This document shows positions 42,330 to 51,191 of a stretch of 64,000 bases of DNA, piece after piece. The translations under genes were made by a program, and so were the position numbers. The notes under the pieces were generated by a model. It was not told the DNA's origin, made no database searches, and was given only the letters and a program-made list of their open reading frames with translations. The stretch spans positions 1,302,001 through 1,366,000 of the forward strand of contig NZ_CP050831.1 in the NCBI RefSeq assembly GCF_012113595.1, read 5' to 3'. Origin of the DNA: Bacteroides faecium. Its GTDB lineage: Bacteria; Bacteroidota; Bacteroidia; Bacteroidales; Bacteroidaceae. The stretch's first letter is position 1, and the number at the start of each line of letters is the position of its first letter.

Positions 42330-45300
42330 ATGAAAAACAGTCATTCTCTTTCTTCGCGGTATCTCAAGTTCATCGCATTACTAGTATTGTTATTACATCC
42401 CATTTCATTTCTTTCCATACAAGCATCCGAAACTTCAGGAATCCTTCGGGCGGAAAGGGTAAATCCGACTACAGTCGATGTGCTGTTTACAAATAATCAG
42501 CGGATGACTATCGACTTCTACGGAGAGAACATCTTCCGTATCTTTCAGGATAACTCAGGAGGTATCATTCGTGACCCCGAAGCGAAACCTGAAGCACAAA
42601 TACTTGTCGACCAGCCACGCCGCAAGGTGTCCGCTCTTACACTGAACGAAAAGGACGGCCGTATCATCCTGACTACCGGAAAGGTACGGGTTGAACTCGA
42701 CAAACAGACATCCCTGATGAAAGTCTTTAACCTCGAAACAAACGTATGTGTCATCGAACAGACTGCCCCGGTGGTATTCAGTCCGAAAGAAGTGACCGTC
42801 ACCCTGAAAGAACAGCCGGACGAATATTTCTACGGCGGCGGTGTACAGAACGGACGCTTCTCCCACAAGGGCAAAGTGATTGCCATCGAAAACCAGAATA
42901 GCTGGACAGATGGCGGAGTCGCTTCCCCCACCCCTTTCTACTGGTCAACAAAAGGCTATGGAATGATGTGGTACACCTTCAAGAAAGGCCAATATGACTT
43001 TGGCGCAACAGAAAAAAACGTAGTGAAACTATCCCATAATTCTTCTTACCTTGATTTATTTTACATGGTCAACGACGGAGCCGTTGCCCTGTTGAACGAT
43101 TTTTATCAACTGACGGGTAATCCCGTCCTATTGCCCAAATTCGGTTTCTACGAAGGGCACCTCAACGCCTACAACCGCGACTATTGGAAAGAGGATGAGA
43201 AAGGAATCCTCTTCGAAGACGGAAAACGTTATAAAGAAAGCCAGAAAGACAATGGCGGTATCAAAGAATCCCTGAACGGTGAAAAAAACAACTACCAATT
43301 CTCGGCACGCGCCGTTATCGACCGCTACAAGAACCATGACATGCCCCTCGGCTGGCTGCTGCCCAACGATGGCTATGGTGCCGGCTACGGACAGACGGAA
43401 ACGCTGGACGGCAACATCGCCAACCTGAAAAGCCTGGGTGATTATGCCCGTAAGAACGGAGTGGAAATCGGACTTTGGACACAGTCCGACCTGCATCCGA
43501 AAGAAGGTGTAAGTGCTTTATTACAACGCGACATCGTGAAGGAAGTGCGCGACGCAGGCGTACGTGTGCTGAAAACCGACGTAGCCTGGGTAGGAGCCGG
43601 ATACTCCTTCGGACTGAACGGTGTGGCTGATGTAGGACGCATTATGCCTTATTACGGCAATGACGCCCGTCCTTTCATCATCTCGCTCGACGGCTGGGCA
43701 GGCACGCAACGTTATGCCGGAATCTGGTCGGGCGACCAGACAGGCGGCGTATGGGAATATATCCGTTTCCACATACCTACTTATATCGGTTCCGGTCTTT
43801 CCGGACAGCCCAATATCTGTTCCGATATGGACGGAATATTCGGCGGCAAAAATGAAACAGTCAATATTCGTGATTTCCAATGGAAGACATTTTCCCCCAT
43901 GCAGTTGAATATGGATGGCTGGGGCGCCAATGAGAAGTACCCCCATGCTTTAGGCGAACCGGCTACATCCATCAACCGAATGTACCTGAAGCTGAAATCC
44001 GAATTAATCCCCTACACATATAGCTTTGCCAAGGAAGCGGTGGACGGAATGCCGCTAATCCGCGCCATGTTCCTTGACTACCCCAATGCGTACACTTACG
44101 GTCCTGCCACGCAGTACCAGTTCATGTACGGTACGGACTTCCTCGTGGCTCCCATCTATCAGAATACCAAAGCCGACGAGAAAGGCAATGACATCCGTGA
44201 CGGCATCTACCTGCCCGAAGGAACCTGGATTGACTACTTTACCGGTGAGAAGTATGAGGGAAACCGCATCCTCAACAACTTCGACACTCCTATCTGGAAA
44301 TTGCCCGTATTCGTGAAAAACGGCTCTATCATCCCGATGACCCACCCCCACAACAATGTCAGCGAGATAGACCCGTCCCTGCGCATCTATGAGCTTTACC
44401 CGAACCGCCATACCGCTACCGTTGAGTATGACGATGACGGCGTGACGGAAGCTTACCGACAGGAGAAATCCGTATCTACCCTGATTGAATCCGACGTGAA
44501 TGCCAAAAAGAATACACTGACGATTACCATTCATCCGGCAGCCGGCAACTTCGACGGCTTCGTGAAAGATAAAAAGACGGAATTGCGCATCAACGTCACC
44601 GAAAAGCCGAAGAAACTGTCAGCCAAGATAAACGGCAAAACCGTGAAACTGACAGAAGTGAACACAGCCGATGACTTCCTGAAAGGTGAAAACGTCTTCT
44701 GGTACGAAGAAACTCCGAACTTGAATAAGTTTGCCACAAAAGGCAGCGAATTCGAGAAAGTGACCATCACGAAGAATCCGCAAGTACGTGTAAGGCTGGC
44801 TGATACTGACATCACCGCCCATCAGACCACGGTAAACGTGGAAGGCTTCCGTTTTGAGCCCGCCGACCGTTATCGTGTAAGCACCGGTACTCTGACAGCT
44901 CCGCAGAATGCGCAGGTAACCGAAGAAAACCGGGAAGCATACACCTTGAAACCAACCTGGGACAAGGTATCCAATGCCGACTTCTATGAAATCGAGTTTG
45001 GCGGAATGCTCTACACGACTATCCGTAACACTTATCTTCTGTTCGAAAGTCTGGAAGCCGAGACTCCTTATTCTTTCAAAGTGCGTGCAGTCAACAAGGA
45101 CGGTGCTTCCGACTGGTCTGAAATCCAGGTAACTACGAAAGCGAACCCGCTGGAATTTGCCATCCATGATATTGAAGGTGAATCTACCGCTCCTTCACAG
45201 GGAGGATTCGGTGTCAACCGTTTGTTCGACTTTGCCGAGTCTGGTGACAACTGGCATACAAAATACCGTGCTAACGCTATCCCATTGGATTTGACCATCG

Positions 45301-46172
45301 ACCTTAAGACCGTTAACCAGCTTGACAAGTTCCACTACCTGCCACGCACCGATGCCGGAAACGGTACGATACTGAAAGGTTCCGTATCTTACAGCATGGA
45401 CAAGGAACACTGGACGGAAGCCGGAGCATTCGACTGGAAACGGAATGGTGAAGTGAAAGTGTTTGAATTTGCCAACCGTCCTGCGGCACGCTATATCAAA
45501 CTCAACATAACGGCAGGTGTAGGCAACTATGCTTCCGGTCGTGAGCTCTATGTGTTTAAAGTTCCGGGAACAGCCAGCTACCTGCAGGGAGACATCAACA
45601 ACGACGGTAAGATTGACCGCAACGACCTGACTTCCTATATGAACTATACCGGTTTGCGCCGTGGAGATTCGGACTATGAGGGATATATCAGCAAAGGTGA
45701 TATAAACATGAATGACCTGATAGACGCTTATGATATATCCGTAGTGGCCACCCAGCTTGAAGGCGGTGTCGGCAGAAAGGATACGCTCAAAGTATCGGGT
45801 TCTTTGTCAATCAGCACCCCGAAACGTCTGTATCAGAAGGATGAAATCGTTGAAATCCATGTAAAGGGCAATGACTTGAAAGCAGTAAATGCGCTCAGCT
45901 TCGCCTTGCCTTACGACCAGAATGACTATGAGTTCGTAGGCGTGGAACCCCTGAATATGAAAGCCATGGAAAACTTTACTAACGACCGCTTGCATACCAG
46001 TGGCGTGAAATCGCTCTATCCTACGTTTGTTAACTTGGGCAAACAGGAATCATTGAATGGTTCGGAAGAACTGTTTATTCTGAAATTGAAAGCGAAACGT
46101 AAAGTGAAGTTTGAATTGACTTTAAAAGACGGAATATTGGTTGATAAGGAATTGAGGATGCATCAGTTCTAA
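42330..46172 (+). CDS. Large GH31 enzyme with FN3, discoidin, dockerin and cohesin-like domains
   Basis: A 1280-residue secreted protein. After a signal peptide (1-30) and N-terminal beta-sandwich (about 35-230), the GH31 barrel has the nucleophile in KTDVAW (Asp417) and the acid/base in SGDQTGG (Asp469). Downstream are an FN3 domain (about 850-935), a discoidin-like CBM32-type domain (about 940-1080), a dockerin (about 1088-1150, with repeats DINNDGKIDRNDL and DINMNDLIDAYDI) and a cohesin-like domain (about 1155-1280). GH31 includes alpha-glucosidases, alpha-xylosidases and the alpha-N-acetylgalactosaminidase group; given its neighbours, activity on O-linked GalNAc is a fair guess, but it is an inference. 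Confidence 0.9.
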   Translation: MKNSHSLSSRYLKFIALLVLLLHPISFLSIQASETSGILRAERVNPTTVDVLFTNNQRMTIDFYGENIFRIFQDNSGGIIRDPEAKPEAQILVDQPRRKVSALTLNEKDGRIILTTGKVRVELDKQTSLMKVFNLETNVCVIEQTAPVVFSPKEVTVTLKEQPDEYFYGGGVQNGRFSHKGKVIAIENQNSWTDGGVASPTPFYWSTKGYGMMWYTFKKGQYDFGATEKNVVKLSHNSSYLDLFYMVNDGAVALLNDFYQLTGNPVLLPKFGFYEGHLNAYNRDYWKEDEKGILFEDGKRYKESQKDNGGIKESLNGEKNNYQFSARAVIDRYKNHDMPLGWLLPNDGYGAGYGQTETLDGNIANLKSLGDYARKNGVEIGLWTQSDLHPKEGVSALLQRDIVKEVRDAGVRVLKTDVAWVGAGYSFGLNGVADVGRIMPYYGNDARPFIISLDGWAGTQRYAGIWSGDQTGGVWEYIRFHIPTYIGSGLSGQPNICSDMDGIFGGKNETVNIRDFQWKTFSPMQLNMDGWGANEKYPHALGEPATSINRMYLKLKSELIPYTYSFAKEAVDGMPLIRAMFLDYPNAYTYGPATQYQFMYGTDFLVAPIYQNTKADEKGNDIRDGIYLPEGTWIDYFTGEKYEGNRILNNFDTPIWKLPVFVKNGSIIPMTHPHNNVSEIDPSLRIYELYPNRHTATVEYDDDGVTEAYRQEKSVSTLIESDVNAKKNTLTITIHPAAGNFDGFVKDKKTELRINVTEKPKKLSAKINGKTVKLTEVNTADDFLKGENVFWYEETPNLNKFATKGSEFEKVTITKNPQVRVRLADTDITAHQTTVNVEGFRFEPADRYRVSTGTLTAPQNAQVTEENREAYTLKPTWDKVSNADFYEIEFGGMLYTTIRNTYLLFESLEAETPYSFKVRAVNKDGASDWSEIQVTTKANPLEFAIHDIEGESTAPSQGGFGVNRLFDFAESGDNWHTKYRANAIPLDLTIDLKTVNQLDKFHYLPRTDAGNGTILKGSVSYSMDKEHWTEAGAFDWKRNGEVKVFEFANRPAARYIKLNITAGVGNYASGRELYVFKVPGTASYLQGDINNDGKIDRNDLTSYMNYTGLRRGDSDYEGYISKGDINMNDLIDAYDISVVATQLEGGVGRKDTLKVSGSLSISTPKRLYQKDEIVEIHVKGNDLKAVNALSFALPYDQNDYEFVGVEPLNMKAMENFTNDRLHTSGVKSLYPTFVNLGKQESLNGSEELFILKLKAKRKVKFELTLKDGILVDKELRMHQF

Positions 46173-46234
46173 TGATTGATGCACCATACCATTCCTGAAT
46201 AATTCATTCTATTTTTCTTGTAAAATGGTTAGGG

Positions 46235-46291
46235 AAGCAAATAGTAGAATACGGAGATGATACTCCGAATCTACTATTTGCTTTGTTTTTT
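46235..46291. terminator. Bidirectional terminator after the GH31 gene
   Basis: A 14-bp stem, AAGCAAATAGTAGA (46235-46248) with TCTACTATTTGCTT (46270-46283), has an inner CGGAG/CTCCG stem, and is followed by a T-rich tract. It lies between the convergent GH31 and LuxR-type regulator genes. Confidence 0.8.
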
Positions 46292-46324
46292 ATCCTTTAT
46301 TGTTTTCAGATATTCCTATTTGAA

Positions 46325-49111
46325 TCAGATACTCAGTATGTAAGAACTCAGGCTGCTGTTTGCGTCCAGATTCAACTTCTGTTTAAGCCTGTATTTCTTC
46401 AGTTCAACCGAACGGAGCGCAATGCCCATAATGACAGAAATCTCTTTTGTAGATAAGTTAGCCCTTAACAGGCAGCAGAATTTCAGTTCGGAAGCCGAGA
46501 GAGAAGGGTGTGTCTTCTGCACGCGTAGCATAAATTCATAGTGAACTTCCACGAAATAGTTTTCAAACGACAGGAACTTGTCTTTTTCCGTAGCTCCTTC
46601 CTGAATAATCTTCATGAGCCGTTGATAGAGTTTGTTAGGATAACGGTCTCCCAATTCCTTCTTTTGTGTTTCAACTTCTTCCGCAATCGTATCCAGCAAT
46701 TCCTGTTTCTGGGTAAGGAAACGCATACGGTTTTTAAGCTCACTTTCCTGGTTCCTTACTTTCTCCTGCAATTGTTCGTAGGCCTGTTTCTGCAATTCTT
46801 CCGTATGCTTTCTCTGTTCTTTCCGGTATTTCCGGAGAAGAATCCTGCGTTTCCGTTCATTGATAAATGTCACTATTCCTACGGTAATTGTTATTAGTAT
46901 CAGAATATAGAATATAATCATCCATGTCCGCTTGTAGAGAGGGGGAGAAACCAGTATAGGAACCATTAAAGTATTTTGGTTACTGTCTTTGATTTCGAGC
47001 CGGTAGCTGCCGGAAGGCAGATTCGTGAAATGAATAGTACCCGAAGTCTGCCACGTACTCCAGTCATTGGCAACGCCGGGAAGACGATAAGCTATGGAAG
47101 TGGCATGAGTATCCAAGCCGGTAGTAACTTGGACAGTAATATTGGTTGCTGTATTGGGTAGTTCGATTTCCTGCTGATGAAAATCTGCATAGGAAGTGGC
47201 ATTGCCGTTATCGGTGAAACAGAATGTCTCTATCCGCAGGGGATACGGGTCTGCTGCACAACGGCCTACCATTTTGCTGTTAATAACGACAGTACCTTCA
47301 CAGGTAGAGACGAATGTAATCGAATCGTTTATTGATTTCAGATTATAATGCTTGTCGTAAAGCATCAGTTCGTTATCGACGAAAGGCCAGTGCATTATCA
47401 ACCGGGCTGATAAGTCGGATATATGATACAGGAACAATTCTTCATCCGTGGCAACCCAGATATCATTCTTATAGGCGGATTTTATGGATTGCAGCTTGTT
47501 AAGATACAGTATTTCTCTGCTTATTTGTTCTTGTTTCCTGAAACTCTTGCCGGTGATGTCGAACATATAAATCCCTTTGGGTGTTGCAAACAGGATTTTA
47601 TCTTCCACTTTGAACAGGCTGATTCTGTTGTAGTTGGCATATCCGTCTATTTCGGAGAAGTTTTCGAAATCTGTTATCTGATTCAGGTTTTTGTCGATGC
47701 GCAGGCGGAAGATTCCCTTTTCCGGGTGGATAGCCCATACGGTATGAAGATTTTCGGGCATGATGCTGGCGTAATCTTCGGTATCCAGAAGTAAGGAACG
47801 GTATCTCCAAGTGTTATCCTTATATTCGAGCAGTGCAATTCCGGAATAAGAACGCAGGAAAATATATTCATCCCCGCGGTCGGCTATATATTCGAACTGC
47901 CTGACACCGTTTATGTTGCAGAACGGTTCGAAGTGGGGCTGCCCGGCTTTCATCTTGAATAACTGGGTGGTAGTGCCGCACAATAACTCATTCTTCAGGT
48001 TGTAGAACTGAAGGGGATACATCGAAGTCTGTATCTTTTTGCCGTCTTCTTCGTATATATAAGTACCTTGGTTGGAAGCGATATAAGTCTTTCCGTTGAA
48101 AGATGCCGCATCGAAGAAAGTGCCTATGTCAGTATTTGTTTTCCATAGATAAGTTGCCGGTTCGAGGATAACCGATGATATTCCGTTGTCAAGCGAGAGC
48201 CAAAGGAAGTTCTCGGCGGCGAAACACAAACCATGAATATTGAGGTCTTGCAGTTGCGAAGAATGATAATGCGTCTGTTGCCCGTTTTTCAGGTTAATCA
48301 GAAACAAGCCGTCGCCTATGGTTCCGACAGCAAGTAATTCGTCTTTCCAAATACTTCCGCAGTCTATCCGGACGGGGATATGATTGGCATTTTCCAACTG
48401 GAGTAGCGGGGTTACGGTATTACCTTTCAGTGTATATATCTTCCCGCTGGTCTGCCCGATAATATATTCATCATCGGCAATCCGAAACATGAATTTAGTT
48501 TCTCCATTCAGGAAGATTGTATCCTCGCAGAAGCTTTCCAGCTTATTGTCGCGAATTTGCATGAGAGCACCGCCGCACTTCTGCGTAAACAGTTTGTCAC
48601 CTGCCGGATAGAGAGAAACACAACAGTCGTTTTTCACCAGATAACCCATATCCTTGCCGTCATACCAGATAATATTGCCGAAAGAATGGAAATATACTTT
48701 GCCTTCCGTTTCGGCTATACTCCAAAAAGTCTCCCCTTTGATTCCAAGCTTATTTACCAGAGACAGAAGAGATGTATAGTTGATTTTTCCGTTCGCATCA
48801 TATTGCCAGTAGCCGATGTTGTTGTCGCCTGCTGTGTAAATCCGGTTCCCGATACAGCAGACCGCACGTACGGTACTTCGCTCGCCCGGTTCGAGAAGTG
48901 CCCAGTCATTGCCGTTATATCTCAGTAGTCCGTTGTTATTGCTGCTGTAAAGAACCTGTTCGGGAGAAACCGTAATGCCCCAGTTCTGAATCCCGCCTTT
49001 GTAGTTTTTATAATTATAGTTGGTGATTTGCACAGGCGTCTGTGCTGTGCCCGGCGAGAGACAGGCAAAAGATAATAGAGTGTATAGCCAGAAAATCCAA
49101 TTGTATCTCAT
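46325..49111 (-). CDS. Membrane-anchored propeller sensor with LuxR-type HTH
   Basis: A 928-residue regulator. A signal-anchor segment (about 1-24) is followed by a periplasmic beta-propeller-like sensor (about 30-630), a Y_Y_Y Ig-like domain (about 640-715; YRLPGVANDWSTW, LPSGSYRLEIKD), a transmembrane helix (about 725-747), a coiled coil (about 750-830) and a C-terminal LuxR/GerE-like helix-turn-helix (about 865-928; SASELKFCCLLRANLSTKEISVIMGI). There is no kinase or receiver domain, so it resembles a one-component transmembrane regulator. It was started at Met 49111, not at an upstream in-frame ATG, because a -7 box lies at 49147-49140. Its target genes are unknown; both flanking loci are candidates. 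Confidence 0.8.
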   Translation of the reverse strand: MRYNWIFWLYTLLSFACLSPGTAQTPVQITNYNYKNYKGGIQNWGITVSPEQVLYSSNNNGLLRYNGNDWALLEPGERSTVRAVCCIGNRIYTAGDNNIGYWQYDANGKINYTSLLSLVNKLGIKGETFWSIAETEGKVYFHSFGNIIWYDGKDMGYLVKNDCCVSLYPAGDKLFTQKCGGALMQIRDNKLESFCEDTIFLNGETKFMFRIADDEYIIGQTSGKIYTLKGNTVTPLLQLENANHIPVRIDCGSIWKDELLAVGTIGDGLFLINLKNGQQTHYHSSQLQDLNIHGLCFAAENFLWLSLDNGISSVILEPATYLWKTNTDIGTFFDAASFNGKTYIASNQGTYIYEEDGKKIQTSMYPLQFYNLKNELLCGTTTQLFKMKAGQPHFEPFCNINGVRQFEYIADRGDEYIFLRSYSGIALLEYKDNTWRYRSLLLDTEDYASIMPENLHTVWAIHPEKGIFRLRIDKNLNQITDFENFSEIDGYANYNRISLFKVEDKILFATPKGIYMFDITGKSFRKQEQISREILYLNKLQSIKSAYKNDIWVATDEELFLYHISDLSARLIMHWPFVDNELMLYDKHYNLKSINDSITFVSTCEGTVVINSKMVGRCAADPYPLRIETFCFTDNGNATSYADFHQQEIELPNTATNITVQVTTGLDTHATSIAYRLPGVANDWSTWQTSGTIHFTNLPSGSYRLEIKDSNQNTLMVPILVSPPLYKRTWMIIFYILILITITVGIVTFINERKRRILLRKYRKEQRKHTEELQKQAYEQLQEKVRNQESELKNRMRFLTQKQELLDTIAEEVETQKKELGDRYPNKLYQRLMKIIQEGATEKDKFLSFENYFVEVHYEFMLRVQKTHPSLSASELKFCCLLRANLSTKEISVIMGIALRSVELKKYRLKQKLNLDANSSLSSYILSI

Positions 49112-49139
49112 CAGTATTATATTAGCAAGGAGTGTACCA

Positions 49140-49147
49140 CAAAGATA
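49140..49147 (-). promoter_or_regulatory. -7 box of the LuxR-type regulator gene
   Basis: TATCTTTG on the minus strand fits TAnnTTTG and lies 28 bp before the ATG at 49111, which supports that start. Confidence 0.5.
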
Positions 49148-49233
49148 AAGAGAAAAATCAAAGATGCAATAAGCCGTTTCTTTTCTTCTTTTTCTTCCGG
49201 AAAAATAAATCAACTCCTCTTCCGGTTCCGGAT

Positions 49234-49241
49234 TAATTTTG
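49234..49241 (+). promoter_or_regulatory. -7 box of the GNAT gene
   Basis: TAATTTTG fits TAnnTTTG, 56 bp before the ATG at 49298. The -33 element is poor. Confidence 0.4.
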
Positions 49242-49297
49242 TAGTTTTACGGACGTATCAGGAAAAAGAGGGTATAATCATAAAATGTAATCATAAT

Positions 49298-49804
49298 ATG
49301 GAATGTAAAATACGTTGTTGGCGGATAGAGGATGCAGAAGATATTGCAGAGACACTGAATAATAAGAATATACTGGATAACCTGCGGGATGGCATCCCCT
49401 TTCCATATACAGTGCATGATGCAAAGGAGTTTATACAGGCAATGAATGCCGCCGATTCGGAAAGTACGTTCTCATTTGCAATAACTGTCGATGATAAGGC
49501 AATAGGGAGCATAGGTGCCTTCCGTCAGAGCAACATACATTCGAGAACTGCCGAAGTGGGATATTACATTGCAGAGCCTTATTGGGGGCAAGGTATCGGT
49601 ACAAGTGCTGTGAAACAATTATGCGAATATGTCTTTCAAAATACGGATATAATCCGACTGTTTGCCGAACCTTTTGCACATAATGCCTCTTCTTGCCGCA
49701 TCCTTGAGAAATGCGGGTTTGAGTTAGAGGGGACATTGAGGAAGAATGCGGTAAAAAATGGTGTTGTGATGGATATGAAGATGTATTCAATTCTGAAAGA
49801 ATGA
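49298..49804 (+). CDS. GNAT-family N-acetyltransferase (RimJ/RimL-like)
   Basis: A 168-residue acetyltransferase of the RimJ/RimL group. The acetyl-CoA pyrophosphate loop is in GYYIAEPYWGQGIGTSAVKQL (about 87-107), and the family ending RLFAEPFAHNASSCRILEKCGFELEGTLRK is clear. It may acetylate an N-terminus or a small amine; the substrate cannot be told. It is divergent from the LuxR-type regulator and converges on the locus C surface lipoprotein. Confidence 0.88.
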   Translation: MECKIRCWRIEDAEDIAETLNNKNILDNLRDGIPFPYTVHDAKEFIQAMNAADSESTFSFAITVDDKAIGSIGAFRQSNIHSRTAEVGYYIAEPYWGQGIGTSAVKQLCEYVFQNTDIIRLFAEPFAHNASSCRILEKCGFELEGTLRKNAVKNGVVMDMKMYSILKE

Positions 49805-49827
49805 ATCCCGGATTCATCATCTAAAAG

Positions 49828-49865
49828 ATATATGCCGGACTATAAAGAACCAACCCGGCATATAT
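49828..49865. terminator. Hairpin between convergent genes
   Basis: ATATATGCCGG (49828-49838) pairs with CCGGCATATAT (49855-49865), an 11-bp stem. It lies between the stops of the GNAT and locus C lipoprotein genes. No U-run follows on either strand. A second palindrome, ATGAATCC/GGATTCAT, overlaps the GNAT stop (49801-49817). Confidence 0.5.
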
Positions 49866-49877
49866 GCTAATACACAA

Positions 49878-51089
49878 TTACATTGTTACCTGAAAAGTTT
49901 TATAGGTGCTGCTTGTACCATTCCAAAGCCCGTCTGTTCCTGCATAGGCATAAGTTCCTTCGTCTATTCTGAAACGGAAAGTATAATAATATGTTCCTGG
50001 AGTCGAGATTTCGGGAGTTTTGCCTTGATAATAGTGATTGTTTCCCCATTGTCCGTTCCAATGGCAAGAATGCCATGTCCAACCGGCTCCCGACGGGTCA
50101 GAATTTGTTGTGGAGTAACCGATTTCACAAGTCACATGTTTGTTGGCAGTGCCTGTTCCCAAGTCGGTTAATCCTTCGATGAATACCTGTGCGCCCGTTT
50201 CAAACTGTTCTCCTTGTAGGATAGGATTCTTGGCTGTCCAGTCACCGAGTATTGCCCAACTGATGGATAGTTGGCTGTAATCTTCGATGCTTGCGTATTC
50301 CTCTTGTTCTTCCTCTTCTTCTTTCACTTCAAACTTTCCGTTGATGTTTACTTCTCCATCCCAAAGTCCGTCTGTTCCTGCATATTTGTAAGGGCCCGAA
50401 CCATTGCGGAAACGGAAATTATAAAAGTAAGTGCCGGCAGGAAGGTTTTCGATACGTCCCTGGTAATAGAAGTCATTGCCCCAATCGGCATTGAACGGGC
50501 ATGAAATCCATGTCCAACCTTCACCCGACGGGTCGGTGTCAGCGAGCGAATAGCCGATGTCGCAGGTGATATCCTCTCCCGTCTCGCTATCCACAGCATT
50601 GGTGATGCCATCGGCAAATACTTTGGAACCGGCTTCGAAATACTCTCCCGGTTTGATAAGATAAGAAGCTGCCCATTGTAGATTTGCCCATGTGATAGGA
50701 AACTCTTCATCCGGTCTTTCTCCTTCATCCTGAATACTTTGCTTGACGGTCAGGGTGATTACCTCTTCGTCTTGCAGGAAAAAAGTGACATGTCCTTCGC
50801 GGGGCTGACCTGTTGCATTGTCGGAGACAGTGACAGCTACATTCGCTATGAAACTCTCATTTATTCCGGGATAGTTGTCGGGGCTTATGGTAATCCAGTA
50901 TTCGGAAGCAACAGCACTCCAGCGACGGGTGGCGTCCACTTTGACGGCAAGAGTGCTTCTATATCCGGTGAATGACAGTTCATTCTTATTGATAGTCAGA
51001 GATGCCGGGGCTATCTCTTCGGAATCTTTACAACTCCAAATGAATAGAGTCATGCAAAGAGAGATAAATATACAATATATGTGTTTCAT
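49878..51089 (-). CDS. BACON lipoprotein with two related C-terminal domains, locus C
   Basis: A 403-residue lipoprotein (lipobox FIWSC, Cys20). A BACON domain (about 30-118) is followed by two homologous ~110-residue domains (about 134-245 and 277-395) that share DITCDIGYS/HVTCEIGYS, DPSGxGWTW, WGNxxYYQG, GTYxYxFRFR and YAGTDGLW. An acidic linker KEEEEEQEEY joins them. The tryptophan-rich repeats suggest carbohydrate binding at the surface; this is the likely surface glycan-binding protein of locus C, although it lies last, 102 bp after the GH35-like gene. The repeat domain was not matched to a named family. Confidence 0.8.
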   Translation of the reverse strand: MKHIYCIFISLCMTLFIWSCKDSEEIAPASLTINKNELSFTGYRSTLAVKVDATRRWSAVASEYWITISPDNYPGINESFIANVAVTVSDNATGQPREGHVTFFLQDEEVITLTVKQSIQDEGERPDEEFPITWANLQWAASYLIKPGEYFEAGSKVFADGITNAVDSETGEDITCDIGYSLADTDPSGEGWTWISCPFNADWGNDFYYQGRIENLPAGTYFYNFRFRNGSGPYKYAGTDGLWDGEVNINGKFEVKEEEEEQEEYASIEDYSQLSISWAILGDWTAKNPILQGEQFETGAQVFIEGLTDLGTGTANKHVTCEIGYSTTNSDPSGAGWTWHSCHWNGQWGNNHYYQGKTPEISTPGTYYYTFRFRIDEGTYAYAGTDGLWNGTSSTYKTFQVTM

Positions 51090-51120
51090 ACTGTTTAATT
51101 ATTGGTTGTTGATTTTATAC

Positions 51121-51184
51121 TTATTCATATATGAATAGGTCTGACCTATTTTATATCTGATTTTACTTATTCATATATGAATAA
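51121..51184. repeat. Two near-identical palindromes 46 bp apart
   Basis: TTATTCATATATGAATAG (51121-51138) and TTATTCATATATGAATAA (51167-51184) are both nearly perfect palindromes around CATATATG. The palindrome AGGTCTGACCT lies between them. They occupy the 102-bp gap between the GH35-like gene and the lipoprotein gene and could be operator sites or an RNA structure that separates expression of the two genes. Confidence 0.65.
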
Positions 51185-51191
51185 GCTGGTT

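Noticed and set aside
49112..49213. N-terminal extension of the LuxR-type regulator
   Set aside because: The extension lies upstream of, and across, the promoter box at 49147-49140 and does not resemble a signal peptide. The ATG at 49111 is better.
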